A stretch of 64,000 nucleotides of DNA, taken from assembly GCA_026126065.1 (NCBI GenBank), contig JAHCJY010000002.1:558001-622000 (forward strand). Direction: 5' to 3'. A model generated the notes under the pieces. The model was not told the origin of the DNA and did not search any database. It was given only the letters and a program-made list of their open reading frames with translations. Of this stretch, positions 1 to 8,619 are shown one piece after another. Every line of letters begins with the position of its first letter. The first letter of the stretch is position 1. The position numbers and the translations under genes were made by a program. The DNA comes from Bauldia sp. Its GTDB lineage: Bacteria; Pseudomonadota; Alphaproteobacteria; Rhizobiales; Kaistiaceae.

Positions 1-396
1 GCCCGCCACGAGCCCCGCTTCGATCGGCAGCGCCACCGCGACGAAGACGAGCGGGATCGTCCGGGTGAGCCGATGGACGGCGACCGCGTTCTCCGTCGTC
101 CCGGTGAGAATGACGTCGGGACGGAGGGCGACGACCTCCTCAGCATACAACGCAGTCAGGCTGGGCTCGCCGGCGGTGAACCGGAACTCGCAGCGGACAT
201 TGCTGCCGTCGACGAAGCCCTGGCCTGCAAGCCCCACGCGAACCGCCTCGGACCAGTCGACGCCGCTCGCATCCGGCGGGGGCCGCGCACCAATCATCGC
301 CGCAACGAGCGGCACGGACCGCTGCGCGGCGGCGGAGCGCGGCATGAGCGCTGCTGCCGCTGCGAGCCCCAGCATCTGCCGTCGGTCGACGGACAT
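1..396 (-). CDS. ABC transporter substrate-binding protein, partial (TrpX/DUF534-like)
   Basis: The gene runs off the left edge, leaving 132 N-terminal codons. It starts at an ATG (396-394) preceded by a GGAGGGGGG tract. The product opens with a Tat-like signal (RRQMLGLAAAA) and then an AAMIGARPPPD segment equivalent to the CAMIGAAGP segment of the two complete paralogs at 1533-3544. Further shared landmarks are GNVxxExRFTAG-type spacing and IPLVFVAVALP. The family is the periplasmic receptor of an ABC importer of aromatic or other small solutes. It is the last visible gene of a minus-strand series of four receptors. No permease or ATPase is seen in the window, and these may lie beyond the left edge. 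The ligand is unknown. Confidence 0.8.
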   Translation of the reverse strand, partial: MSVDRRQMLGLAAAAALMPRSAAAQRSVPLVAAMIGARPPPDASGVDWSEAVRVGLAGQGFVDGSNVRCEFRFTAGEPSLTALYAEEVVALRPDVILTGTTENAVAVHRLTRTIPLVFVAVALPIEAGLVAG

Positions 397-608
397 TTCC
401 CCCCTCCATCCGGATGGCCGGACGAGGGGCAGTTAATGCCGCGCCACCGGCAGTGGCAAGCTGGGTGTGGCTGCGGAGTTGCGCGAGCGCGCGACCCCGC
501 AGCTGCGGTGGTCGTCAGTGCGGCGCGGGAGAATATCCCGGCCGTCGCCCTTGATGGCCTCGCGAGCGTTCTAGACCTGGCCGAGCAGGATAACGTTAGC
601 GAGAAATC

Positions 609-634
609 GGAGCTCCGCCGGGCGGCGGAGCTCC
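609..634 (-). terminator. Rho-independent terminator candidate after the SBP at 655-1395
   Basis: A perfect 11-bp inverted repeat (GGAGCTCCGCC / GGCGGAGCTCC) with a 4-base loop lies 21 bases past the stop codon of the minus-strand receptor gene. On that strand it is followed by a modestly T-rich GATTTCTC tract. Confidence 0.6.
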
Positions 635-654
635 AGGTCATATCCGGGGCGGGA

Positions 655-1395
655 TCAGAACGGCGCGCGCGGGACGGACCAGCGGTCCGCGATGGCGTCG
701 AGGGTTCCGTCGATCTTGAGGCCTTCGAGCGCCTGCAGGATCGTTCCCATCAGTTCGACCTCACCATGGGCGACGCCGATCATGCCGTAGTTGACGATCA
801 CGCCGACATAGGTGTCGACGATGCGCAGGCCCGGCGTCTCGGTCGAAAGACGCGGGGCTTCGGCGGCATTCACCATCCAGGCGTCGATGTTGCCGGCAGC
901 CAGCGCCTCGGCGGCGAGGGCGGGAGCATCGAACAGGACCGGCTCGTAGCCGGCGGCCGTGATGGCCGCCTGGCGACCCGGGTTGACCGTCGTGCCGATG
1001 CGCTTGCCGGCGAAGTCGGCGAGACTGACATAGGCGGTACCGTCGTCGGTCCGCACGAGCATCGTCTCGTTGTTGGTTAGGATCGGTCCGACAAAGACGA
1101 TCCCCGGATCCCGCCGTCCCGGTGCTGCTAGCGCCGAGCACTCGAGGTCGAGCGCGCCGGAAACCACCGCCGGGATCAGCTGGTTTGCCGGCATCGGATT
1201 GTAGTTGAAGACGAGACCCGTCCGTTCGGCGATCGTCTCCATGAGATCGAAGCAGAGGCCACCGGGCGGATCGCCGCCGAAGGGTCCCTGGTTCCAGATG
1301 CCGATGTCGAGCGCCTCCTGGGCGGAGGAAGTCGCCGCACCGAGGGTGAGGCCCGCCGCAAGCAGGGCCAGTGCAGTTCGTGAATGGATGCCCAT
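655..1395 (-). CDS. Amino-acid-type ABC transporter substrate-binding protein (SBP_bac_3 fold)
   Basis: The gene encodes a 246-aa periplasmic receptor. The ATG at 1395 was chosen because AGGGGA sits about 6 bases upstream and a signal peptide follows immediately (MGIHSRTALALLAAGLTLGA, cleavage near TSSAQ). Features of family-3 solute receptors are visible: an early DIGIWNQGPF strand, GLCFDLMETIAERTG, a central DFAGKRIGTTVNPGR hinge segment and a late IDAWMVNAAEAPRL segment. Receptors of this type deliver polar amino acids or opine-like solutes to a membrane permease. It differs from its three neighbours, which belong to the DUF534 family. A perfect TGTGA-N6-TCACA palindrome lies 75-90 bases upstream. 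The permease is not visible and the ligand is unknown. Confidence 0.85.
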   Translation of the reverse strand: MGIHSRTALALLAAGLTLGAATSSAQEALDIGIWNQGPFGGDPPGGLCFDLMETIAERTGLVFNYNPMPANQLIPAVVSGALDLECSALAAPGRRDPGIVFVGPILTNNETMLVRTDDGTAYVSLADFAGKRIGTTVNPGRQAAITAAGYEPVLFDAPALAAEALAAGNIDAWMVNAAEAPRLSTETPGLRIVDTYVGVIVNYGMIGVAHGEVELMGTILQALEGLKIDGTLDAIADRWSVPRAPF

Positions 1396-1469
1396 GATCG
1401 TCCCCTGTGAGAGGCCACCGCGCTCTGCGGTGGCGTCGGGGATCATCGGCCGGCCGGGGTGCGATGCGC

Positions 1470-1485
1470 TGTGACGGCCGTCACA
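1470..1485 (-). promoter_or_regulatory. CRP/FNR-type palindrome upstream of the SBP gene
   Basis: TGTGACGGCCGTCACA is a perfect 16-bp palindrome matching the CRP layout TGTGA-N6-TCACA. Its centre is about 82 bases upstream of the ATG at 1395, a usual distance for an activator site. Binding by a CRP/FNR-family protein is inferred; no such regulator is encoded in the window. Confidence 0.5.
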
Positions 1486-1532
1486 CGGACAGGCGACAGC
1501 TTTCGGACGTCGCGGGGGGCAGGAGCCACCGC

Positions 1533-2525
1533 CTATTCGATCACCCTGTCCGCGGCGACGAGGATCGACAGCGGCACGGTCAGGCCGAGCGACGCCGCGA
1601 CTGAAAGGTTGACCGTGAGCACGTAGCGTGGCGCGCCGAGCACCGGGAGATTCCTCGGATCGGCGCCATTGAGAATCCGTCCGGCAAGCCCGCCGGCGAG
1701 ATGGAATGCCTCGGTCGTATCGGCCCTGTAGGAGATCAGCCCCTGCTCGAGGCCGGTGTGGCCCCACATGGCCGGGATGCGATGTCTGTTGACCGCATCG
1801 ATGAAGGCCTGCCGGTTCGAGTTGGTCCAGTTGTTGGTGGGGACGAAGAGCCCGGGGCCGGGAAGCGCCGCCACCGAGGCGATCGCAGGCTCGACCTCAC
1901 CGAGCGTGCGGACGGGAAGATCGATCAGCGTCACGCCGGCCGCCACGGCTACCTCGTTCACGAAGGGCCGAAGATAGGAAAAGCCGGTGCCGCCATCCGG
2001 ATGGTAGATGTAGCCGACGTTCCTGACGTCCGGCGCGATTTCGAGGAGGAGGCCCATCTGCCGGCCACCCACCGATGCCTCGTAATGCGCGACACCGGTG
2101 ATGTTGCCGCCCGGCTCGTTGAACGAGCGGATGAGGCCCTCGCCGACGGGATCGGGGACCGCCACGAACACGAGCGGTACGTCGGGTGTGAGTGTGTGCG
2201 CATTCTTCGCGTTCGCCGGGGTACCGCACACCCACACGTCCGGCCCGAGGCCCGCAAGCTCCGCGGAAAAGCGCTCCGAGAGGTTCAACAGTCCCGCTGT
2301 GAAGCGCGCCTCGACATGGACGTTGCCGCCTTCGGTCCAGCCCTCTTCGGCGAGGCCGCGCGTGATCTCGGCGAGCCACGCCGCCCCGTTCGGGTCTTCG
2401 GGACCCGCCGCGCCGATCATCGCGCAGACGAGCTTCTGTCCGACGCCCTGTGCCCGGACGAAGCCGGGCATCGCGACGAGTGCAAGTGCGCTTGCACCTG
2501 TTGCGAGGAGGTCCCGCCGTCTCAC
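1533..2525 (-). CDS. ABC transporter substrate-binding protein (TrpX/DUF534 family), copy B
   Basis: The product is a 330-aa Tat-exported periplasmic receptor. The GTG start overlaps the TGA of the upstream paralog by four bases (GTGA), indicating translational coupling, and gives an N-terminus with a twin-arginine motif (MRRRDLLATGASALALVAMP). The body matches the DUF534/TrpX receptor family: CAMIGAAGP, GNVHVEARFTAG, VPLVFVAVPDPVGEGL, GGNITGV and a C-terminal NLSVAASLGLTVP. It is a tandem copy of the gene at 2522-3544. A stretch near 1698-1922 is almost identical between the two while the N-terminal halves differ more. No permease or ATPase is seen nearby. The solute is unknown. Confidence 0.85.
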   Translation of the reverse strand: MRRRDLLATGASALALVAMPGFVRAQGVGQKLVCAMIGAAGPEDPNGAAWLAEITRGLAEEGWTEGGNVHVEARFTAGLLNLSERFSAELAGLGPDVWVCGTPANAKNAHTLTPDVPLVFVAVPDPVGEGLIRSFNEPGGNITGVAHYEASVGGRQMGLLLEIAPDVRNVGYIYHPDGGTGFSYLRPFVNEVAVAAGVTLIDLPVRTLGEVEPAIASVAALPGPGLFVPTNNWTNSNRQAFIDAVNRHRIPAMWGHTGLEQGLISYRADTTEAFHLAGGLAGRILNGADPRNLPVLGAPRYVLTVNLSVAASLGLTVPLSILVAADRVIE

Positions 2526-3544
2526 TCGATCACCAGGTCGGCCGCGACGAGAATCGACAGCGGAACGGTCAGGCCAAGCGACGCCGCGACCGAAAGGTTG
2601 ACGGTCAGCACATAGCGCGGAGCGCCGAGCACGGGCAGATCGCGCGGGTCCGCGCCATTGAGGATCCGCCCCGCGAGCCCTCCTGCGAGATGGAATGCCT
2701 CGGTCGTATCGGCCCTGTAGGAGATCAGACCCTGTTCGAGGCCGGTGTGGCCCCACATGGCCGGGATGCGATGTCTGTTGACCGCATCGATGAAGACCTG
2801 CCGGTTCGAGTTGGTCCAGTTGTTGGTGGGGACGAAGAGGCCTGGGCCGGGAAGCGCCGCCACCGAGGCGATCGCAGGTTCGACCTCACCGAGCGTGCGG
2901 ACGGGAAGATGGATCACATCCACACCCGCCGCCAGCGCCACCTCGTTGACGAACGGCAAGAGCTGAAACCAGGAATCGCTGCTCTCGGGGTTGTAGATGT
3001 AGCCGACTGTCCTGACGTCAGGCGCGATCTCGAGGAGGAGGCTCATCTGCCTTCCACCCACCGACGGCTCGAAATGCGCCACGCCGGTGATGTTGCCACC
3101 CGGCTCGTTGAACGAGCGGATCAGTCCCTCGCCGACCGGATCGGGCACGGCAACGAAGACGAGCGGCACTTCGGGCGTGAGCTCGTGCGCATTCTTCGCG
3201 TTCGTTGGAGTCCCGCACACCCACACGTCGGGGCCAAGCGCGGCGAGTTCCGTGGAGAAGCGCTCCGAAAGGTCCACCAGCCCGGCTGTGAACCGGGCCT
3301 CGACGTGAGCGTTGCCGCCGTCGATCCATCCCTGTTCGGCCAGGCCCCGCCCTATCTCGGAGAACCAGGCCGCACCATTCACATCATTGGGCCCCGCCGC
3401 GCCGATCATCGCGCAGACGAGCTTCGGGCGCTGGGAATGGGCCCTTCGTCCGGGCAGTGCCGCAGCGACAGCGCCGGCCGCGAGACCTGCAAGAACGCGT
3501 CGCCGATCTGGGTTTTCCGCTCCCGCTGCAGTCTGACGTGTCAT
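2522..3544 (-). CDS. ABC transporter substrate-binding protein (TrpX/DUF534 family), copy A
   Basis: The 340-aa product is the first gene of the receptor series in transcription order. Translation starts at ATG 3544 behind a G-rich SD (GGGGGGACGAGGGG). Residues 17-40 form a Tat signal (DRRRVLAGLAAGAVAAALPG). The mature protein carries the same landmarks as its neighbour: CAMIGAAGP, RFTAGLVDLSERF, VFVAVPDPVGEGLIRSFN, GPGLFVPTNNWTNSN and a final SILVAADLVIE. Family members are periplasmic receptors of three-component ABC importers. Stop and next start overlap (GTGA), so both copies are probably on one mRNA. Two to three similar receptors without a visible transporter suggest the shared permease and ATPase lie left of the window or elsewhere. 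Confidence 0.85.
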   Translation of the reverse strand: MTRQTAAGAENPDRRRVLAGLAAGAVAAALPGRRAHSQRPKLVCAMIGAAGPNDVNGAAWFSEIGRGLAEQGWIDGGNAHVEARFTAGLVDLSERFSTELAALGPDVWVCGTPTNAKNAHELTPEVPLVFVAVPDPVGEGLIRSFNEPGGNITGVAHFEPSVGGRQMSLLLEIAPDVRTVGYIYNPESSDSWFQLLPFVNEVALAAGVDVIHLPVRTLGEVEPAIASVAALPGPGLFVPTNNWTNSNRQVFIDAVNRHRIPAMWGHTGLEQGLISYRADTTEAFHLAGGLAGRILNGADPRDLPVLGAPRYVLTVNLSVAASLGLTVPLSILVAADLVIE

Positions 3545-3630
3545 CCCCTCGTCCCCCCGCGGATATCCTCGCGCGACCGGCTGGTGACAGCAAGGAGGGT
3601 CGAAAGACGCGCCGGGGTTTGCCGGCCGCG

Positions 3631-4170
3631 CTATTCGCCGGAGAGGTAGCGCCGCGCGACCCAGCCTTGCCAGCCATCGACCCTGATGCGCTGCCAGCCC
3701 CGCTCGGCGTGGGGCAGGAAAGCGATGTCGCACTGGTTCGGGGCGAGGGTCGTCGCCACCTGGGCGCGCGGTGACGGTCCGGTGCGAACATTGAGCCGGT
3801 CATCCGCCGCCACGCCGGTCACGCAATAGAGGGCCGGCGATACGGGCGCGATGAAGGTGCTGCGGACGAAGCCCTCATGGTGGCCGTCCTCGACCTTGCA
3901 CCAGCCGTCGTCGCACGGCTCCATGACGATGATCCCGCAAGCGTCGGGCCGCAGCGTGCCGCGGATGGCGAAGCCGGTGCCTGGCCCGGTGCGGAGGTTG
4001 AGCGTGTCATTGGGCGCCACCCCGACAACGCAGTGCTCCTCGCCGACAACGACCGGATCGGCCGCCGCGGGCCGGCTGGTCGCCGCGGAGGTAGCCACCG
4101 CGACGGCGAGGAGAAGGAGCGCGTTCCAGGCTTTGGTCATTGCAGTCTCGGGTTGCGGGACGAGCCGCAC
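3631..4170 (-). CDS. Secreted protein with two bacterial SH3 domains
   Basis: The product (179 aa from GTG 4170) has a signal peptide (NALLLLAVAVATSAATS) followed by two SH3b units. The first has NLRTGPGTGF and DGWCKVEDG, the second NVRTGPSPRAQV and a closing GWQGWVARRYLSGE. Bacterial SH3 domains commonly bind cell-wall peptides, so the protein is probably periplasmic and wall-associated; it has no catalytic domain. The GTG was chosen because GGGGGAGGAG lies 3-5 bases before it. The in-frame ATG at 4140 (169 aa) also leaves a good signal peptide but has a weak SD. Each unit contains paired Cys residues that could form disulfides. It lies 18 bases after the secreted protein gene at 4189 and is probably cotranscribed with it. 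Confidence 0.8.
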   Translation of the reverse strand: MRLVPQPETAMTKAWNALLLLAVAVATSAATSRPAAADPVVVGEEHCVVGVAPNDTLNLRTGPGTGFAIRGTLRPDACGIIVMEPCDDGWCKVEDGHHEGFVRSTFIAPVSPALYCVTGVAADDRLNVRTGPSPRAQVATTLAPNQCDIAFLPHAERGWQRIRVDGWQGWVARRYLSGE

Positions 4171-4188
4171 GGGCTCCTCCCCCGGAAG

Positions 4189-4557
4189 TCAGCCGCGCGT
4201 CGCCACCCAGGTGCCGCCGCAGTCGAGCGTGGGCGACACCCATCGGCCCGACCCGCTCGTTCCCGAAAGGACGCCCGAGACGTTCACGATGTCGCTCCGG
4301 TACGAGATGCTGACGGCCAGCGAGCCGTTCGGATGGACTTCGCCGGTGGTCCGCGGTCCGAACCAGCCGTCATAGCGGACGGCCCCGCCGGAAACCCGGA
4401 TCGGCACGGCATCGGGCAGGTCGCAGGAGGCCGTGGGGCTGGTGACGGCGACGGACCAGCCGCCGTCGAACGGCGTGGGCGAGTTGGCGGCGGCCGCGAG
4501 CGGCAGGAAGGCAGGGGCGGCACAAACGGCCGCAAGAATCGTGCGCTTGATGGTCAT
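4189..4557 (-). CDS. Small secreted protein of unknown function
   Basis: The product is 122 aa with a clear signal peptide (MTIKRTILAAVCAAPAFLPL, cleavage near AAAANS). The mature part is short and beta-rich with two Cys (ASCDLPDA and TLDCGGTW) that may form a disulfide. It contains a GGWSVAVTSP opening and a GSGRWVSPTL ending, similar in style to small periplasmic lectin-like or lipocalin-like proteins, but I do not recognise a family. The ATG at 4557 fits the signal peptide; longer in-frame extensions look non-coding. It precedes the SH3-domain gene on the same strand, so both may be exported envelope proteins made from one transcript. Confidence 0.65.
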   Translation of the reverse strand: MTIKRTILAAVCAAPAFLPLAAAANSPTPFDGGWSVAVTSPTASCDLPDAVPIRVSGGAVRYDGWFGPRTTGEVHPNGSLAVSISYRSDIVNVSGVLSGTSGSGRWVSPTLDCGGTWVATRG

Positions 4558-4960
4558 GACGGTTTTCCGTTTTTTCGAGGAGGGGGCCGGATGCCCGCCG
4601 CCACTGCCGGCCTGAGGCCGGGGACGACAAGCGCCCCGAGAGCCCGAAGGCACCGGAGCAAGGGACACGCGAACCCCGCGTTGGATGCCTGTCTAGCGGC
4701 CCCACGCTGAACCCCGCGTGACCTCGCGCTTCATGTCCGGTTCAGCTTCCGCTGCGTCCCCGCGTCCTCGGCAGGTGAAGCTGCGCCCGTCGAGGCCCTG
4801 CGTCGGGCCGCGACGCCGCGCGGCGCCGCGATGCCGACGCGTCCGATGCCGACCCGCCGCCTCGATTTCCTGATGCGCCACCTTCACGACGAGGAGGGTC
4901 TCGTCATCCCTGTCATCCTCGACCAGGGCGGAAGCCTGCCGGGCTTCGGCTGAGCGCCGC
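4558..4960. other. 403-bp gap without a supported gene
   Basis: No gene is convincing here. A 40-codon plus-strand reading frame (ATG 4831 to TGA 4953, ending GLVIPVILDQGGSLPGFG) has plausible composition but no SD and no recognised family. A short ACGG-TTTT-CCGT inverted repeat followed by Ts lies at 4559-4575. Confidence 0.4.
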
Positions 4961-6064
4961 TCAGGCCAGCGAGACGCGCTGGCCGGCATGCCGCTCGATC
5001 CGGCGCGCGAGGTCGAGTTCGAGGAGCGCCATCTGCACCTCACCCACGGCAAGGCCGGTGAAACGGACGATCTCGTCGATCGCCATCGGCGACGGTCCGA
5101 GCGCCTCGAGGACGAGCCCGAGAATGCGATCGGTCGGCTCGGCCTCGGCTTCGAACAGCGGCAAAGCGGGCGCCGTCGGCGCCGGGGCCGGTGCGCCGAT
5201 CATCGGAGCCACCACGCCCAGGACGTCGGCCGCCTCGGTTGTGAGAATGGCGCCGTCCTTGAGGAGCCGATTGGTTCCGGCGGCGCGCGGATCGAGCGGC
5301 GAGCCGGGCACGGCAAACACGATGCGACCCTGCTCCCCGGCGAAGCGCGCGGTAATGAGCGTGCCGGAACGCTCGGCCGCCTCGACCACGACCACCCCGA
5401 GCGACAGGCCGGAGACGATCCGGTTCCGGCGCGGGAAATCGCGCGCCCGGGGCTCCAGCCCCAGCGGCGCCTCAGTCACAATCGCGCCGCCACCGGAAGC
5501 AATCGCCTCTGCCAGCATGGCGTTCTCCGGCGGATAGACGCGATCGATGCCACCGGCGAAAACGGCGATCGTGCCGGTCGGGAGGGCCGCCTCGTGCGCG
5601 GCCGCGTCGATGCCGCGCGCCAGGCCCGACGCCACGACCAGACCCTCTTCGCCGATGCCGCGGGCGAGGATCGCCGCCATCTTCCGGCCGGCCACGGAGG
5701 CATTCCGGGACCCGATAATCGCGATGGCCGGACGCGCGAACACCTCCGGGGACCCGCGGACCGCGAGCAGCGGGGGAGCGCCATCGATCTGGCGGAGCCA
5801 CGCGGGATAGCCGGGATCGGGGAGCGCGACGAACCGCCCTCCGAGTCGATCCAGCGCCTCGAGTTCAGCATTTGCTGCGGCGACGGCGGACGGGCGAAGT
5901 GTCCGTCCTGTTCGCCGGCCGATCCCGGGCAATGCGTCGAGCGCCGCCGATGCCGAGCCGTAGCGCCCCAGCAGGGCGTGGAATGTGACAGGACCGACGC
6001 CATCGGTGCGGATCAGCCTGAGCCAGGCGAGCCGCTCCGCTTCATCCGGCGGCGGAACCGTCAC
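4961..6064 (-). CDS. dprA: DNA-processing protein DprA
   Basis: DprA binds incoming single-stranded DNA and loads RecA during natural transformation. The 367-aa product shows an N-terminal helix-hairpin-helix-like region ([16 protein letters not shown]), then the Rossmann-like core with [46 protein letters not shown] and [12 protein letters not shown]. It ends in a DprA-type winged helix ([23 protein letters not shown] region). The GTG start at 6064 overlaps the plsY stop (GTGA), as in many alphaproteobacteria where plsY and dprA are paired. Upstream in-frame sequence belongs to another frame of plsY, so a longer start is rejected. No other competence genes are in the window. Confidence 0.93.
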   Translation of the reverse strand: MTVPPPDEAERLAWLRLIRTDGVGPVTFHALLGRYGSASAALDALPGIGRRTGRTLRPSAVAAANAELEALDRLGGRFVALPDPGYPAWLRQIDGAPPLLAVRGSPEVFARPAIAIIGSRNASVAGRKMAAILARGIGEEGLVVASGLARGIDAAAHEAALPTGTIAVFAGGIDRVYPPENAMLAEAIASGGGAIVTEAPLGLEPRARDFPRRNRIVSGLSLGVVVVEAAERSGTLITARFAGEQGRIVFAVPGSPLDPRAAGTNRLLKDGAILTTEAADVLGVVAPMIGAPAPAPTAPALPLFEAEAEPTDRILGLVLEALGPSPMAIDEIVRFTGLAVGEVQMALLELDLARRIERHAGQRVSLA

Positions 6065-6678
6065 GCGCGGCTGCCGATCCGGCTTTCCTCGCCGGCGAGG
6101 AGACGCCTGATGTTCGCGGCATGGCGAAACCAGAGCATCACGGCCAGCGCCGCCAGGATGAGGCCCCAGAGCGGCTCGCTGAACACGGCCACCACGATCG
6201 GCGCGACGACGCTCGCGGTGAGCGCGGCGAGCGACGAGAAGCGGAAGGCGAACGCCATGCCGAGCCAGACGAGCATGAACGCAAGACCCGCCGGCCAGTA
6301 GAGCCCGAGCGTGACGCCCAGGAAGGTCGCCACGCCCTTGCCGCCGCGGAAGCCGAGCCAGATCGGAAAGATATGGCCCAGGAAAGCGCCGGCCCCGGCA
6401 GCGCCGGCGAGGGTCCCGTTCCACGCCGCATTGGCAAGGAGGACGGCCGCCGTGCCCTTCAGCATGTCGAAGAGGAAGGTGAGGAGGGCGAGGTCCTTCC
6501 GGCCGGTCCGCAACACGTTGGTGGCGCCGATATTGCCCGAGCCGATCTTGCGGACGTCGCCGAGGCCCGCGACCCTGGTCAGCAGGACGCCGAACGGGAT
6601 CGACCCGAGGAGATAGCCGAAGAGCGCGGCGAGAAGCACTGCTGTCGCCGATTCCGGAACGATGACGGGAAGAGGCAT
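6061..6678 (-). CDS. plsY: Glycerol-3-phosphate acyltransferase PlsY
   Basis: PlsY is the inner-membrane enzyme that transfers acyl groups from acyl-phosphate to glycerol-3-phosphate, the first step of phospholipid synthesis. The 205-aa protein has five or so membrane segments and all three family motifs: [21 protein letters not shown] and [13 protein letters not shown]. The ATG at 6678 gives the usual PlsY length; an in-frame ATG at 6732 would add 18 atypical Arg/Pro-rich residues. SD evidence is weak. It is the first gene of a plsY-dprA pair and diverges from the acyl-CoA dehydrogenase gene across a 266-bp intergenic region. Confidence 0.95.
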   Translation of the reverse strand: MPLPVIVPESATAVLLAALFGYLLGSIPFGVLLTRVAGLGDVRKIGSGNIGATNVLRTGRKDLALLTFLFDMLKGTAAVLLANAAWNGTLAGAAGAGAFLGHIFPIWLGFRGGKGVATFLGVTLGLYWPAGLAFMLVWLGMAFAFRFSSLAALTASVVAPIVVAVFSEPLWGLILAALAVMLWFRHAANIRRLLAGEESRIGSRA

Positions 6679-6944
6679 GGACGACCAGTGGCGCGCCGGC
6701 GTCCGGCGCAGCGGTGATGACGGATTCCGCAAGGCCGTCCGGGCCCCGCGCGGCGACCGTACTGGCTGCCCGCCGGGGCAGCAACACCCGCAATCGGGGC
6801 GCGGGAGCGCGGGAAGTCACGATGTCGCGCCTGGCGCGCCTGCACAGGCAGGAATACGCGAGGCGCGGAATTGTGGTCGCGGCCCACGATACGTTAACTA
6901 TAAGCGCCTAAGTGTTTGCCACGGCACACTGCCGGGGCGGGGGA

Positions 6945-8588
6945 ATGAGTCAGGCGTTCCGGACCCACGATGTCACGAACCAGCCTCCGCTGCTTGCGGG
7001 GACGAACCTGTTCGCCTCCGATCCGGTGCTGGCAGCGGTGGTGGAAGCGATCCCGGCACAGGTCGCCGACGGGCTCGCGCAACTCGGCACCTTCTACGGC
7101 TCGGCCGAGGCGCTCGAACTGGGCCGGCTCGCCAACCAGTCGCCTCCGGTCCTCCGCACCCATGACCCGCGCGGCGCAAGGCTCGACGCGGTGGAGTATC
7201 ACCCCGCCTATCATGCCCTGATGCGCCGCAGCGTTGCGGTGGGCCTCCACTGCTCGGTCTGGGATGCCGCAGGCGCGGAGAGCCGGTTCCGCTCGCTCGC
7301 GCGTGCCGCCCGCCTCTTCCTCGCCGCCCAGGTTGATGTCGGCCATCTCGACGCGATCCGCTCGACGAACGCTGCCGTGTCCGCGCTCGCCCATTCGCCG
7401 CGCCTGGCCGAAGGCTGGCTCCCGATGGTCCGGTCGCGGAAGTACGACCAGACGGCCAAGCCCGCGCCGCAGAAAAGCGGGGTGCTCCTGTCGATCGCCA
7501 CGACCGAGAAGCAGGCGGGAAGCGACTTCACGCTGCTCGCAACCCGCGCCGACCGTGACGGCAACGACGCCAACTATCGGCTGATCGGCCACAAATGGTA
7601 CGTCACAGCGCCCATGAGCGACGCCCTCGTCGCGCTCGCGCAGACCCGCGAAGGCCTCTCCTGCTTCCTCGTCCCGCGCTTCCTCGCCGACGGCAGCCGG
7701 AACGGCATTCGCCTCCTTCGGTTGAAGGATCGCCTCGGCAGCCGCTCGTCGGCGGCAGGCGAGATCGAGTTCGAATCCGCCAGCGGCTTCCTCCTCGGCA
7801 ATGCCGGCCAGGGCGCTGCGGCGATCTCGGAGGTGCTGAGCCACACGCGCCTCGATGACGCGATCATTGCCGCCTCACTGATGCGGGCCGCCCTCACCGA
7901 AGCCGTCCACCACGCGCGGCATCGCACCGCCGGCGGCCGGAAGCTGATCGATCAGCCGCTGATGGGCCGCGTCCTCGCCGACCTCGCGCTCGACGTGACG
8001 GCGGCCACCGCCCTCGCCTTCCGTGTGGCCCTCGCCGCCGACCGCGCCGCCGACGATCCCGTCGAGGCGGCGTTCGCGCGGCTGATGACGCCGGTCGCAA
8101 AATACTGGATCGCCAAGGCGGCGCCGGCGGTGATCGCCGAGGCGCTCGAATGCATCGGCGGCAACGCCACCGTCGAGGAGAGCCGCCTGCCCCGATTCTA
8201 TCGCGACGTGACGTCGATGATGGTCGGCGACGGGCCCGGCAATGTCCTGTGCCTCGATGTCGTGAAGGCCCTCTCGAAGTCGTCCGAGGCACTCGAGGCG
8301 GTACTGGTGATCTCCGAGAACGCCCTCGGCGGCACCGCCAAGGCGACGCTGAACATCCTCCGGGCCGCGACCGCCGTGGCGCTCGCCGACGAGGGTTCCG
8401 CGCGCGTCCTCACCGAGCAGCTCGCGCTGACCGTTGCCGCGGCCACGCTGCATCACAGCTTCCCGGCCGAAATCGGCGATGCCTTCCTCGAGACACGGCT
8501 CGGCAAGGGCTGGCGCACGACCTACGGAATGCTCGACTCCCGCTTCGACGCCCGCGGCCTGCTCGATTTCGTCTGCCCGGAAGGCTAG
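6945..8588 (+). CDS. AidB-like acyl-CoA dehydrogenase family protein
   Basis: The product (547 aa) is an FAD-dependent acyl-CoA dehydrogenase of the AidB branch. That branch is longer than ordinary acyl-CoA dehydrogenases and linked in E. coli to the adaptive response to DNA alkylation. Visible landmarks are the start MSQAFRTHDVTNQPP, typical of AidB; TEKQAGSD in the FAD/substrate region (about residues 197-204); GHKWYVTAPMSDA; RLKDRLGSRSSA; ECIGGNATVEESRLPRFYRD; and a C-terminal dimer region ending LLDFVCPEG. The ATG at 6945 follows GGGCGGGGGA. It is divergent from plsY. Whether it is induced by alkylation is unknown; no Ada gene is visible nearby. Confidence 0.88.
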   Translation: MSQAFRTHDVTNQPPLLAGTNLFASDPVLAAVVEAIPAQVADGLAQLGTFYGSAEALELGRLANQSPPVLRTHDPRGARLDAVEYHPAYHALMRRSVAVGLHCSVWDAAGAESRFRSLARAARLFLAAQVDVGHLDAIRSTNAAVSALAHSPRLAEGWLPMVRSRKYDQTAKPAPQKSGVLLSIATTEKQAGSDFTLLATRADRDGNDANYRLIGHKWYVTAPMSDALVALAQTREGLSCFLVPRFLADGSRNGIRLLRLKDRLGSRSSAAGEIEFESASGFLLGNAGQGAAAISEVLSHTRLDDAIIAASLMRAALTEAVHHARHRTAGGRKLIDQPLMGRVLADLALDVTAATALAFRVALAADRAADDPVEAAFARLMTPVAKYWIAKAAPAVIAEALECIGGNATVEESRLPRFYRDVTSMMVGDGPGNVLCLDVVKALSKSSEALEAVLVISENALGGTAKATLNILRAATAVALADEGSARVLTEQLALTVAAATLHHSFPAEIGDAFLETRLGKGWRTTYGMLDSRFDARGLLDFVCPEG

Positions 8589-8619
8589 GCGGCGGTTCGG
8601 CCGGTGGTTCGGGTCGCGG

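Noticed and set aside
4831..4953. 40-codon plus-strand frame
   Set aside because: No SD and no homology signal; only noted in the gap entry.
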